64,000 bases of DNA, taken from Hyphomicrobiales bacterium. GTDB taxonomy: Bacteria > Pseudomonadota > Alphaproteobacteria > Rhizobiales > Beijerinckiaceae. The position numbers were made by a program, and so were the translations under genes. Of this stretch, positions 36,032-46,014 are shown in pieces. Location: assembly GCA_027487245.1 (NCBI GenBank), contig JAIYDY010000078.1, positions 1 to 64,000 on the forward strand, read 5' to 3'. The notes below the pieces were generated by a model that saw nothing but the letters and a program-made list of their open reading frames with translations, did not search any database and was not told where the DNA came from. Within the stretch, counting starts at the first letter, position 1, and every line of letters starts with the position of its first letter.

Positions 36032-36047
36032 ATGAAAATATTTTCAT
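36032..36047. promoter_or_regulatory. Perfect 16-bp palindrome ATGAAAATATTTTCAT upstream of the lacI-type gene
   Basis: The sequence equals its own reverse complement and ends 9 bases from the regulator start codon. Its position suits autorepression. Its AT-rich core differs from the AGCGCT-centred site on the operon side. Confidence 0.65.
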
Positions 36048-36101
36048 TTCCTGTCGAGAAAAAACATCATGTTCTGAGCAACTTGGTGCAAGTTCATCGG
36101 C

Positions 36102-36147
36102 TTGACAGGCGTTTTGTAACCTGACAGTTTTGATGAAAGCGCTATCA
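36102..36147 (+). promoter_or_regulatory. Probable promoter and LacI-type operator of the ABC/dehydrogenase operon
   Basis: A perfect -35 box TTGACA (36102-36107) is followed about 17 bases later by a weak -10 (CAGTTT, 36125-36130). TGAAAGCGCTATCA (36134-36147) follows at the expected transcription start; it is a palindrome with one mismatched pair, centred on AGCGCT as in classic LacI-family operators. Repressor bound there would block initiation. Confidence 0.65.
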
Positions 36148-36184
36148 TTCAAGATGGCCGTCTCCATTCAGGGTGGACAACGTG

Positions 36185-36961
36185 ATGATCGGGCGGCGTG
36201 GCTGGATCGGCCTCGGGACTGTGGCAGCGCTGATTGCGCTGTGGTTCCTGCTGACCACCGTCACGGGGATCGTCAGCGGCGCGCGCTTTCCCTCGCCGGC
36301 CGAGTTCTGGCTGTCGCTGCGCCAGATCTGGGGGCGCGGCTATGCCGGCGGGCAGCTGATGTCGCACGCCCTGCACAGCCTCAAGCTGGTGGCCATGGGC
36401 TTTGCCGTGGCTATCGCCACCGGCATTCCGCTCGGCCTGTGGATGGGCTGGAACCGCAAGGCCGAGGCTGCGATCAATCCGGTGTTCCTCGTCATCCGCC
36501 CGATCCCGCCGCTGGCCTGGATCCCGCTCGCGATCCTGTGGCTCGGGCTGGGCGACAGCGCGAAAATTATGGTGATCTGGTTCTCCGCCTTCGTGCCATC
36601 GGTGATCAACACCTTCGCAGGGGTGCGCAACATCGACAGGCCGATGATCGAGGCAGCGCGGATGCTCGGCACGCCGCGCTGGCGGATGGTGCGCGAGGTG
36701 ATCGCGCCGGCGGCCTCGCCGCTGATCTTCACGGGGTTGAGGCTGTCGTTGCAGGCGAGTTGGACCACGCTGGTCGCCGCCGAACTGGTGGGTGCACTGG
36801 TCGGCGTCGGCTTCGTGCTCAACATGGCCCAGCAGGATCTGTATCCCGGCATGATCCTGGTCGGCATGGTCACGGTGGGCCTGCTTGGCTGGGCCACGAC
36901 CGCATTGCTCGGCATGGTCGAGCGGCGGGCCCTGTCCTGGAACATGGCGGCGCGGGATTGA
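36185..36961 (+). CDS. ABC transporter permease, SsuC/TauC-like (first of two)
   Basis: The 258-residue membrane protein has about six helices and the EAA-loop motif IEAARMLGTPRWRMVREVIAPAASP of binding-protein-dependent permeases. RPIPPLAWIPLAILWLGLGD is typical of the nitrate/sulfonate/taurine group. The ATG at 36185 is well spaced after GGGTGGA; in-frame GTG codons at 36173 and 36182 are alternatives. It forms the membrane channel with the next permease and is powered by the ATPase two genes on. It is the first gene of the operon controlled by the divergent LacI-type repressor. Confidence 0.9.
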   Translation: MIGRRGWIGLGTVAALIALWFLLTTVTGIVSGARFPSPAEFWLSLRQIWGRGYAGGQLMSHALHSLKLVAMGFAVAIATGIPLGLWMGWNRKAEAAINPVFLVIRPIPPLAWIPLAILWLGLGDSAKIMVIWFSAFVPSVINTFAGVRNIDRPMIEAARMLGTPRWRMVREVIAPAASPLIFTGLRLSLQASWTTLVAAELVGALVGVGFVLNMAQQDLYPGMILVGMVTVGLLGWATTALLGMVERRALSWNMAARD

Positions 36962-36965
36962 GCCG

Positions 36966-37754
36966 ATGAACAGCACACCGCTCACCTGGCGCGAAACCAT
37001 GGCCTGGGGCCTGCTCGGGGTCGTGCTGTTTCTCGGCCTGTGGAGCGGCCTGACGACGAGCGGCCTCGTGCCGCGCCAGTTCCTGCCGCCGCCGCAGGAA
37101 GTGGCAAGCCGCTTCATCCAGCTTCTGACATCGCCGTTCGCGGGGGCGACCTTGCCCCAGCATCTGGGTTCCAGCTTCATGCGCTATGCCTATGGCGTGC
37201 TGCTGGCCGCCGCCATCGGCGTGCCGCTTGGCTTGCTGATGGGCTGGTTCCGGCTGCTCGACGACATTGTCACGCCGATCTTCGATGGCTTGCGCTTCAT
37301 CGCGCCGATCGCCTGGGTGCCGTTCGCGGCGCTGTGGTTCGGCACCGGCATTGGTGGGCCGGTGATGATCATCTTCGCAGGGGCCTTTCCGCCGTGCCTG
37401 ATCAATGCCTATCGCGGTGCACGCTTCGTCGAGCCGCGCCTGATCGAGGCAGCGCGCATGCTGGGCACCGGTCATGCCCGGATGATTCTCGAAATCCTGC
37501 TGCCGGCGGCGGTGCCCTCCATCGTGGCCGGCCTCAGGGTCTCGGCCGGTCTGGGCTGGCAGTCGCTGGTCGGTGCCGAACTGATCGTGGCAGCTGCAGG
37601 CGTAGGCTTCATGATGGTGCAGGCGCAAGGCAGCGTTCAGACCGCCACCGTGATGACCGGCATGGTCGCCATCGGCATCGTCGGCATGATCATCGATGTC
37701 CTGCTCCGGCAGGGCGAAGCCTGGCTGCGCCGCCGGCGCGGGCTGGAGGCATAA
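36966..37754 (+). CDS. ABC transporter permease, SsuC/TauC-like (second of two)
   Basis: The 262-residue permease is a paralogue of the gene just upstream (4-base gap). It carries LRFIAPIAWVPFAALWFGTGIGG and the EAA loop IEAARMLGTGHARMILEILLPAAVP. Two different permeases suggest a heterodimeric channel, unlike the single SsuC of standard sulfonate importers. It should sit in the inner membrane and cooperate with the downstream ATPase and the NMT1-type binding protein. The start at 36966 avoids a long overlap with the upstream gene. Confidence 0.9.
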   Translation: MNSTPLTWRETMAWGLLGVVLFLGLWSGLTTSGLVPRQFLPPPQEVASRFIQLLTSPFAGATLPQHLGSSFMRYAYGVLLAAAIGVPLGLLMGWFRLLDDIVTPIFDGLRFIAPIAWVPFAALWFGTGIGGPVMIIFAGAFPPCLINAYRGARFVEPRLIEAARMLGTGHARMILEILLPAAVPSIVAGLRVSAGLGWQSLVGAELIVAAAGVGFMMVQAQGSVQTATVMTGMVAIGIVGMIIDVLLRQGEAWLRRRRGLEA

Positions 37755-37764
37755 GGGCAACATC

Positions 37765-38562
37765 ATGGGCTCCATCCTGTTCCAGAATGTCGACAAGGTG
37801 TTCGGGCCGGCCAGTTCCGGCGTGAAGGCGCTCGACAACATCAATCTCGAGATCGCCGAGAAGGAGTTCGTCGCCATCGTCGGGCCATCGGGCTGCGGCA
37901 AGACCACGTGCCTGCGCATGGTGGCCGGCTTCGAGGCGCCGTCCGCCGGCGTGATCAGCGTCAGCGGCAAGCGCGTGACCGAGCCCGGCCCGGACCGCGC
38001 CGTGGTGTTCCAGCAGTTTGCGCTGTTCCCTTGGAAAACCGTGCGCGAGAACATCGAACTTGGCCTGCGCAACAAGAACCTGCCGGCCGGCGAGCGCAAC
38101 ACGCTCGTCGAGAGCGCGCTGAAGCTGATGAACCTCGAAACGCATGCCGACGCCTTCCCGCACCAGCTTTCGGGCGGCATGCAGCAGCGCGTCGCCATCG
38201 CGCGGGCCTATGTGCTCGATCCCGACGTGCTCCTGATGGACGAGCCGTTCGGCGCGCTCGATGCCCAGACCCGCGTGGTCATGCAGGAGGAACTGGTCAG
38301 GCTGGCAAGGGTCAACCCGCGCACGGTGCTGTTCATCACGCACGCGGTGGAAGAGGCAGTCTATCTGGCCGACCGGGTGGCGATCATGACGCGCAGGCCG
38401 GGCCGCATCAAGGAGATCCTCGACGTGCGCTCGATCCGCCAGGCCGAGAACTGGGACCGTTTCCAGAAGATCGAGGATGTCATGGACCTTGAATCCTTCG
38501 TCCACCTGCGCACGCACATCTGGAAGTCGCTGCGCGAGGAAAAGGGCTCACAGAGCATCTGA
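37765..38562 (+). CDS. ABC transporter ATPase, SsuB/TauB-like
   Basis: The 265-residue ATPase has Walker A GPSGCGKTTCLRM, signature LSGGMQQRVAIARAY, Walker B VLLMDEPFGALD and H-loop FITHAVEEAVYLADR. FQQFALFPWKTVRENI and a short C-terminal tail are typical of the nitrate/sulfonate/taurine ATPases. It powers the two permeases encoded immediately upstream. AAGGGC lies before the ATG at 37765. It is followed 1 base later by the aminotransferase-like gene, so the operon is tightly packed. Confidence 0.92.
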   Translation: MGSILFQNVDKVFGPASSGVKALDNINLEIAEKEFVAIVGPSGCGKTTCLRMVAGFEAPSAGVISVSGKRVTEPGPDRAVVFQQFALFPWKTVRENIELGLRNKNLPAGERNTLVESALKLMNLETHADAFPHQLSGGMQQRVAIARAYVLDPDVLLMDEPFGALDAQTRVVMQEELVRLARVNPRTVLFITHAVEEAVYLADRVAIMTRRPGRIKEILDVRSIRQAENWDRFQKIEDVMDLESFVHLRTHIWKSLREEKGSQSI

Positions 38563-38563
38563 C

Positions 38564-39820
38564 ATGGCACAACCCGCACGCCTTGACCGTGATCTGACGG
38601 AGCCGGAGCCGATCCCCGAAGCGGGCATCGCGCGCGCGGTGGAACTGATGCGTTCGGGCCGTCTGTTCCGCTATGGCGAGATGGGGGCCGACCAGCTCGA
38701 TGTCTCGCTGCTGGAACAGGAATTCGCGGCTTTCGTCGGGCGGCGCTATTGCGTGGCCGTCAATTCGGGTGGCGGTGCGCTGTTCCTGGCGCTGAAGGTG
38801 GCCGGCGTCGAGCCGGGCGATCCGGTGCTGGTCAACGGCTTCACGCTGGCACCTGTGCCCGGTGCCATCATTCATGCGGCGGCCCGTCCGGTGATCGTCG
38901 AGATCGGGCGCGACTACGTGATCGACATCGCAGATCTGCGCGCCAAGGCCGAGGCCAGCGGCGCACGGGTGCTGCTGCTCTCGCACATGCGTGGCCATCT
39001 CGCCGACATGGACGCCGTCGCGGCCATCTGCGCTGAACTGGGCCTCGTCATGATCGAGGATTGCGCCCACGCCATGTGCGCCAACTGGAAGGGCCGGACC
39101 ATCGGCACCTTCGGGCAGGCGGCCGCCTTCAGCGCCCAGACCTACAAGCATCTCAATGCGGGCGAGGGCGGGTTTCTGGTTCTCGATGATGCCGCGATGG
39201 CGGCGCGCGCCATCCTGCATTCGGGGTCCTACATGCTGCATGGCCAGCATCTGAGCAGCCCGGGGCCGGCGGCGCTTGACGCGGCCAGCGGCAGCGCTGC
39301 GAATTTCAGCATGCGCATGTCCGCGCTGGCCGCCGCGATCCTGCGTCCGCAACTGGCCGAATTGCCGCGCCGCGCTGCGCGCTGGAACGCGATCCACGAC
39401 CGGATCGCCGCCGGGCTGGGCCGTTCGCAGCATCTGCGGGTGCCGCCGCGTGATGGCGGCCAGGTCTACTCGGCAACGTCGATCCAGTTTTCGGTGAAGG
39501 GCCTCGATGCCGGCGAGATGGGCGCTTTCCTGGCTGAGGCCAAGGCGCGCGGCCTGCCGATCAAGTGGTTCGGAGCCGCCGGGCAGGTCGGGTTCACCAG
39601 CGCGCCGCGCCATTGGGCCTATGCCGGTGAGCAAGGGGCCCTGGCCGCCACCCATGCCGTGCTGGAGACGCTTTGCGACATCCGCACACCTGTTTCGCTG
39701 ACCGACGAGGAGTGCGACCTGATCGCCACCATCGTCGCCGAGGCACTGGAAACCGTCATCCGCACCCGCGCGGAGACTGGTCCAACCGGGCGGGACAACC
39801 CGCTCAAGGTCGCATCGTGA
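38564..39820 (+). CDS. DegT/DnrJ/EryC1/StrS-family PLP protein
   Basis: The 418-residue protein is a fold-type I PLP enzyme of the sugar-aminotransferase (AHBA synthase) family. Visible features are the cofactor region CVAVNSGGGALFLALKVAGVEPGDPV, LVMIEDCAHAMCANWKG, and AFSAQTYKHLNAGEGG, whose Lys should bind PLP. Members aminate keto-sugars or dehydrate amino-sugars, and most sit in cell-envelope or antibiotic clusters. Here it lies inside a transport and dehydrogenase operon, between the ATPase and binding-protein genes, which is unusual. It may add or remove an amino group on the imported compound or on its oxidised product. The function is not established. Confidence 0.85.
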   Translation: MAQPARLDRDLTEPEPIPEAGIARAVELMRSGRLFRYGEMGADQLDVSLLEQEFAAFVGRRYCVAVNSGGGALFLALKVAGVEPGDPVLVNGFTLAPVPGAIIHAAARPVIVEIGRDYVIDIADLRAKAEASGARVLLLSHMRGHLADMDAVAAICAELGLVMIEDCAHAMCANWKGRTIGTFGQAAAFSAQTYKHLNAGEGGFLVLDDAAMAARAILHSGSYMLHGQHLSSPGPAALDAASGSAANFSMRMSALAAAILRPQLAELPRRAARWNAIHDRIAAGLGRSQHLRVPPRDGGQVYSATSIQFSVKGLDAGEMGAFLAEAKARGLPIKWFGAAGQVGFTSAPRHWAYAGEQGALAATHAVLETLCDIRTPVSLTDEECDLIATIVAEALETVIRTRAETGPTGRDNPLKVAS

Positions 39821-39839
39821 CAACAAAGGGAGAGACACC

Positions 39840-40889
39840 ATGAAGAGACTTCTTGCCGGACTGGCACTGGGTGCCGCGCTGATCGGGGCGCAGCCGACCC
39901 CAAGCCTCGCGCAGGCGCCGATCGGCGTCAGCTACCAGCCTTCGCTCTACTGGGCGCTGCCGTTCCACTATGCCAACGTCAAGGGCTGGTGGAAGGATGT
40001 CGGCCTTGCGCCGAACTTCAGCACCTTCCCGGCTGGCGCGCCGCAGATCGCGGCTGCTCCCTCCAAGTCGTGGGATGTGGGCGGAACCGGCTCGGTGCCG
40101 GCGGTTCTCGGGGCTGTGCGCTTCAACATCGTGACCATCGGCATCACCAATGACGAGTCCAAGACCAACGCGATGATGGTGCGCGGCGACAAGTTCGACG
40201 CGATCAAGGCCAACCCGCAATCCCTGAAGGGCCAGCGCCTGCTGCTGACCACCAACTCGACGGTGGACTACGCCTCCCGCAAGTGCCTGGTGAAGATGGG
40301 CCTTGCCGCGAACGACATGCAGTTCGTCAACCTCGGCCAGGCGCAGATCATCACGGCGCTGACCTCGAACAACGGCGACATTGCCGGCGTCTGGGCTCCC
40401 AACACCTACACGCTCGAAGAGCGGGCCAACGCCAGGTATCTGTGCTCGGGCGCTGACGCCGATGCGATCGTGCCCGGTGCGCTGATCGTGCGCGGCGACT
40501 TCGCCAAGGAAAGGCCCGATGACGTGGCCAAGTTCCTGGCCGTGTTCCTGCGCGGCTGGTCATGGGCCAAGGCCAACCCGGCCGAGGCGCGCACGCTGGC
40601 GCTCGACTTCTACAAGCAGGGCGGCCTTGAGGTCTCTCCCCGCGCCATGGATCAGGAATTCGCCCTGCGCCCGACCTTCGGCCTCGAAGAACAGCTCAAG
40701 ATCATGGCCCGCGCCGCCAGCGGCTCGACCGTCGATGGCTGGTTCAGCGAGATCGGCAAGTTCATTACCGATGTCGGCACGATTCCGGCCAATCCCGATC
40801 CGAAGAGCTACATTTCCGACGAGTTCATGAAGCGTGTCGCTGCTGATCCGAAGCTCCGCGCCTTCGCCACCGAATTCGACAAGAAGTGA
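39840..40889 (+). CDS. ABC transporter substrate-binding protein, NMT1/SsuA-like
   Basis: The 349-residue protein starts with a Sec signal peptide (MKRLLAGLALGAALIGAQ, probable cut after SLAQA). The mature domain has YQPSLYWALPFHYANVKGWW and FSTFPAGAPQIAAAPSKSWDVGGTG, typical of the NMT1/THI5/SsuA binding-protein superfamily. It should capture the substrate in the periplasm and deliver it to the two permeases encoded upstream. An AAGGGAGAG Shine-Dalgarno precedes the ATG. The ligand is unknown; SsuA relatives bind sulfonates, pyrimidines or similar polar organics. Confidence 0.9.
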   Translation: MKRLLAGLALGAALIGAQPTPSLAQAPIGVSYQPSLYWALPFHYANVKGWWKDVGLAPNFSTFPAGAPQIAAAPSKSWDVGGTGSVPAVLGAVRFNIVTIGITNDESKTNAMMVRGDKFDAIKANPQSLKGQRLLLTTNSTVDYASRKCLVKMGLAANDMQFVNLGQAQIITALTSNNGDIAGVWAPNTYTLEERANARYLCSGADADAIVPGALIVRGDFAKERPDDVAKFLAVFLRGWSWAKANPAEARTLALDFYKQGGLEVSPRAMDQEFALRPTFGLEEQLKIMARAASGSTVDGWFSEIGKFITDVGTIPANPDPKSYISDEFMKRVAADPKLRAFATEFDKK

Positions 40890-40915
40890 CGCAGACCGCG
40901 CTGCGGGCCGGCTAG

Positions 40916-42276
<1,361 letters not shown>

Positions 42277-42277
<1 letters not shown>

Positions 42278-43050
42278 TGGTCTTCCGGCTTGGACAACTG
42301 TTCGACCTGACGGGCCGGACAGCGCTCGTCACGGGTGGCAACAGCGGCATCGGGCTGGCCATGGCCCGCGCCCTTGGCCTCGCCGGTGCCGTTGTCGTGC
42401 TGGCAGCGCGGCGCGAAGCGGAGACCGCTGAGGCCATCGTCGGGCTGGGGCAGGACGACGTGACAGCGACGGGCATTCTGGTCGATCTCGCGAAGGCGGA
42501 TTGCGCGGATGTGGTGGCCGCCCGGCTGAAGCAGTTCGACCTTGATGTGGACATCCTCGTCAACGCCGCCGGCGTGAACCTGCGCCAGCCCTTCATGGAG
42601 GTCACGGCGGAGGCTTTCGACCTGCACATGGCGCTGCATCTGCGCGCGCCGTTCCTGCTGACACAGGCGCTCGCCCCGATGATGGCGGCGAAGGACTATG
42701 GCCGGATCATCAACCTGGCGTCGCTGCAAAGCACGCGCGCCTTCCCAAATTCAGCGCCCTATGGCGCTGCCAAGGGCGGCATCGTGCAGTTGACCCGCGC
42801 CATCGCCGAAGAATGGTCCCGCCACGGCGTCACCTGCAACGCCATTGCGCCGGGCTTCTTTCCGACTCCGCTGACCGCGCCGGTCTTCGGCGATCCCGAG
42901 CGGGCCGCGCGCAATTCGGCGCAGACGGCGATCGGCCGCAATGGCAAACTGGACGATCTGGCCGGAGCGACCGTCTTTCTGGCCTCCGCGGCATCGGCCT
43001 ACATCACGGGCCAGACGCTGGCGGTCGATGGCGGCTTCACGGCGCGATGA
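42277..43050 (+). CDS. SDR-family oxidoreductase
   Basis: The 257-residue classical SDR has LVTGGNSGIGLAMARALGLAG, NAAG (in ILVNAAGVN), INLASLQS, YGAAKGG (Tyr-x-x-x-Lys) and ITGQTLAVDGG. It should oxidise or reduce an alcohol/ketone with NAD(P). The start overlaps the hisD-like stop as TGATG, so it is translationally coupled and probably works on the same substrate series, for example interconverting enantiomers of a diol. The gluconate 5-dehydrogenase-like subgroup is the closest by eye. Confidence 0.9.
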
Positions 43051-43064
43051 CAGGAGACAGGCAG

Positions 43065-44060
43065 ATGAAGGCCCTCGTCTATCTCGGACCCAACCAGATG
43101 GTCCATCGCAATGAACCCGAACCGGTGCCGCTGGCGGACGAGGTGCTGGTCAGGGTCGAGGCCGTCGGCATCTGCGGCTCGGACATGCACGCCTATCACG
43201 GCTTCGACAGCCGTCGACCGCCACCGCTGATCCTTGGGCACGAGGCCGCCGGGCGGATCGTCTCCGGGCCGCGCGCGGGCCAGCGAGTCACCATCAACCC
43301 GCTCGTGGTCGATCCGGCCTGTCCCTATGCCATCGAGGGGCGCTGGCATCTGTCTCCGACGCGGCAGATCATCTCGATGCCGCCGCGCCCCGGTGCCTTT
43401 GCCGAGTTCGTGCGCATCCCGCTGCGCAATGTCGTGGCCATTCCCGATGACATGCCGATCAGCACGGCGGCGCTGGCCGAGCCGGTCGCCGTGGCCTGGC
43501 ATGCCGTGCGGATCGGCATGGAGCGCCTGCATCTGCCGCTGGCATCCGCCCGTGTCGTGGTGCTGGGTGGCGGGGCCATCGGGCTGGCCTCCGGCATCGT
43601 GGCCCGCCATTTCGGCGCGCATGATGTCAGGATCGGTGAGACCAATGCCATGCGGCGCGCCACGCTGAGCCAGCATGAGCACTTCGAGACCTATGATCCG
43701 CTGGTGCCGGGCATGATTGCCGACGGCACCATCGACCTTGTGATCGACGCTGTCGGTGCGGCCGCCACGCGCAGCGCCGCCTCGGCGATGGTGCGCCCCG
43801 GCGGGGTCATCGTGCATGTCGGCCTGTTGCCGGGACAGGACGGCCTCGACGTGCGCAAGATCACCCTTCAGGAAATCACGCTGATGGGATCCTATTGCTA
43901 CACGCCGACCGATTTCGAGGACACGGTGCGGGCGCTGGCGGCGCGGCAGCTGGGCGGGCTGGGCTGGTTCGAGGAACGCCCGCTGGCCGAAGGCCCCGCC
44001 GCCTTCGCGGCCATCGATGAAGGGCGCATTGCCGCTGCCAAGATCGTGCTGCGTTGCTGA
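43065..44060 (+). CDS. Zinc-type medium-chain alcohol dehydrogenase lacking the structural-zinc cysteines
   Basis: The 331-residue protein has the catalytic-zinc motifs GICGSDMHAYHG and GHEAAG and a nucleotide-binding VVVLGGGAIGLASG. In the lobe that normally holds four structural-zinc cysteines, only one Cys remains (NPLVVDPACPYAIEGRW). Loss of structural zinc is known in some members and does not rule out activity. The family includes threonine, sorbitol and idonate dehydrogenases. It is the last gene of the operon; AGGAGACAGG precedes the ATG at 43065. It probably acts in the same oxidation pathway as the SDR and HisD-like enzymes. Confidence 0.87.
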   Translation: MKALVYLGPNQMVHRNEPEPVPLADEVLVRVEAVGICGSDMHAYHGFDSRRPPPLILGHEAAGRIVSGPRAGQRVTINPLVVDPACPYAIEGRWHLSPTRQIISMPPRPGAFAEFVRIPLRNVVAIPDDMPISTAALAEPVAVAWHAVRIGMERLHLPLASARVVVLGGGAIGLASGIVARHFGAHDVRIGETNAMRRATLSQHEHFETYDPLVPGMIADGTIDLVIDAVGAAATRSAASAMVRPGGVIVHVGLLPGQDGLDVRKITLQEITLMGSYCYTPTDFEDTVRALAARQLGGLGWFEERPLAEGPAAFAAIDEGRIAAAKIVLRC

Positions 44061-44067
44061 CGCGACC

Positions 44068-44979
44068 CTAAAGACTGGGCTCAAGGCCCTGCGCCACATG
44101 GCGCGCGATCTGCTCGTGGGTGGCGAACCAGACGCCCCCGCCGCTGCCGGCGGCCTTCTCCTTGATGTGCCGGATCAGGTCTTCGAGGATGAAGATGCGC
44201 GAGCGGTAGGTGATCACATGCGGGTGCATGGTCAGCAGGAACAGGCCTCCGTCGGCATGGGAACGGTCGAACTCGCGGATGAAGATGTCGAGCACAGCGG
44301 GCGGCGGGGTGTAGGGCCGCAGCGCCTGGAAGCGGTTCATGTTGAAGTAGGGCGCGTCGTCCCTGATCCATTCCACCGGCAGTTCGACGATGCCGGTCGG
44401 CTCGCCGTTCTCCACCAATTCATAGGGATCGTCGTCCGCCATCAGGGAGGAATCGTAGATCAGGCCCAGTTCGCGCTGGATTTTCAACGTGGCGGGCGAA
44501 AAGTCCCATGATGGCGTGCGCATGCCGACGGCCCTTTTGCCGGTGATCGCCTCCAGCGCATCGGCGGCCCGGAAGTGCAGATCGCGCTCGATCGCTTCGG
44601 GCAGGACGGAGTTCAGCTCGTGGATCCAGCCGTGCAGGCCGATCTCGTGCCCCTCCGCGATGACTCGGCGCTGCTCGTCCGGATAGAGCTTGGCGGCCAC
44701 GGCGGGCACGAAGAACGAGGCCGGGATCTGCTCGCGCCTGAGGATGTCGAGGATGCGCGGGATGCCGACCCGCGTGCCATACTGGCCCCATGACATGCGC
44801 CCGATCGAGATGCCGCCATCGCGCAACTCGTTGGTGTCGTGGTCGCTGTCAAAGGACAGGGCTACCGCCGAGCGGGCACCGCCGGGCCAAGTCGCCGGCT
44901 TCAGCGAGCGGCCGGCGCGCACCTGTTCGACACGGCGCTGCCATTCCTCGTCGGGCCATTCCCAGGGTTGCTGGTCCAT
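44068..44979 (-). CDS. Polysaccharide-deacetylase-family hydrolase (HpPgdA/imidase-like)
   Basis: The 303-residue protein has the NodB-type metal motifs SFDSDHDTNE and EIGLHGWIHE (His-x3-His), plus MRTPSWDFSP and MHPHVITYR. The EIGLHGW type belongs to the HpPgdA/PuuE branch, which includes cyclic imide hydrolases as well as peptidoglycan deacetylases. No signal peptide is visible, so it acts in the cytoplasm, which favours amide or imide hydrolysis over cell-wall work. It is the last gene of the dipeptide-ABC operon, 3 bases after dppF. Confidence 0.83.
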   Translation of the reverse strand: MDQQPWEWPDEEWQRRVEQVRAGRSLKPATWPGGARSAVALSFDSDHDTNELRDGGISIGRMSWGQYGTRVGIPRILDILRREQIPASFFVPAVAAKLYPDEQRRVIAEGHEIGLHGWIHELNSVLPEAIERDLHFRAADALEAITGKRAVGMRTPSWDFSPATLKIQRELGLIYDSSLMADDDPYELVENGEPTGIVELPVEWIRDDAPYFNMNRFQALRPYTPPPAVLDIFIREFDRSHADGGLFLLTMHPHVITYRSRIFILEDLIRHIKEKAAGSGGGVWFATHEQIARHVAQGLEPSL

Positions 44980-44982
44980 CTG

Positions 44983-46014
44983 TCAGGCCTCGCCGGCAAG
45001 GGGAAAATGGCAGGAGACGCGATGGCCGGTGCCTTCATCCGTGCCACCGGCCAGTTGGGGGGCATCAGACCGGCAGCGTGCCTCGGCGCGCGGGCAGCGC
45101 TGGTGAAAATGGCAGCCGGGCGGGGGCGAAAGGGGTGAGGGCAGTTCGCCCTGGATCGGCTTGAACGTCACCAGTTCGTCGCTGCCCGTGACCAGCTTGG
45201 GCACGCTGTCGAGCAGGGCGCGGGTGTATGGGTGGCGTGGTGCGGCAAAGATCTCCGCGGCTGGGCCGATCTCGACGATGCGCCCCAGATACATGATCGC
45301 CACACGGTCGCAGAGGTGGCGCACGACCCCCAGATCATGGCTGATGAACAGCATGGTCAGCCCAAGTTCACGCCGGAGTTTGAGGAACAGATTGATGATC
45401 TGGGCCTGGATCGAGACGTCAAGCGAGGCCACTGGCTCGTCGCAAACCAGCACGTCAGGCTGCATGGCCAGTGCCCGTGCGATAGCGACGCGCTGGCGCT
45501 GGCCGCCGGAGAACTGATGGGGGAAGCGCTCCGCCGCTTCCACAGGCAGGCCGACGGCGGTCAGCCAGCGCGCCACGTAGGCCGGTGCATCGGTGCGGCT
45601 GACGAGGCCATGGGCGAGCGGGCCTTCGCTGATCGTCTCGCCGATGCGCACGCGCGGATCGAGCGAGGCGAAAGGATCCTGAAACACCATCTGGATGCGG
45701 GTCGTGCGCTTGAGCGGGGTGCGACCATCGCCCATCACTGTCTCGCCGGCGATGCTGGCCCGCCCTTCGCTCGGTGGATGGATGCCGGCGATGACGCGGC
45801 CCAATGTGGACTTGCCGCAGCCGGACTCGCCAACGAGCCCAAGCACCTCGCCCTGTTCAAGGCCGAACGAAACCCGGTCGACGGCATGCACGGTGCGCGT
45901 CTCCACCGGGCTGCCGAGCAGCGCTGCCAGCCTGTCGCCCAAGCTGAGTTGCGGCGTGAAGCGCTTGGACACGGCCTCGACCTCGACCAGCATGGCGGGC
46001 TGAGCGGTTGTCAT
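44983..46014 (-). CDS. Dipeptide/oligopeptide ABC transporter ATPase (DppF/OppF-like)
   Basis: The 343-residue ATPase has Walker A GESGCGKSTLGRV, signature FSGGQRQRVAIARAL, Walker B VLVCDEPVASLD and the C-terminal oligopeptide-transporter motif CHFHQRCPRAEARC. It works with the DppD-like ATPase to drive uptake through DppB and DppC. The ATG at 46014 overlaps the upstream ATPase stop by ATGA. The final cysteine motif suggests a [4Fe-4S]-type or zinc site, as noted for Dpp/Opp ATPases. Confidence 0.93.
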   Translation of the reverse strand: MTTAQPAMLVEVEAVSKRFTPQLSLGDRLAALLGSPVETRTVHAVDRVSFGLEQGEVLGLVGESGCGKSTLGRVIAGIHPPSEGRASIAGETVMGDGRTPLKRTTRIQMVFQDPFASLDPRVRIGETISEGPLAHGLVSRTDAPAYVARWLTAVGLPVEAAERFPHQFSGGQRQRVAIARALAMQPDVLVCDEPVASLDVSIQAQIINLFLKLRRELGLTMLFISHDLGVVRHLCDRVAIMYLGRIVEIGPAAEIFAAPRHPYTRALLDSVPKLVTGSDELVTFKPIQGELPSPLSPPPGCHFHQRCPRAEARCRSDAPQLAGGTDEGTGHRVSCHFPLAGEA

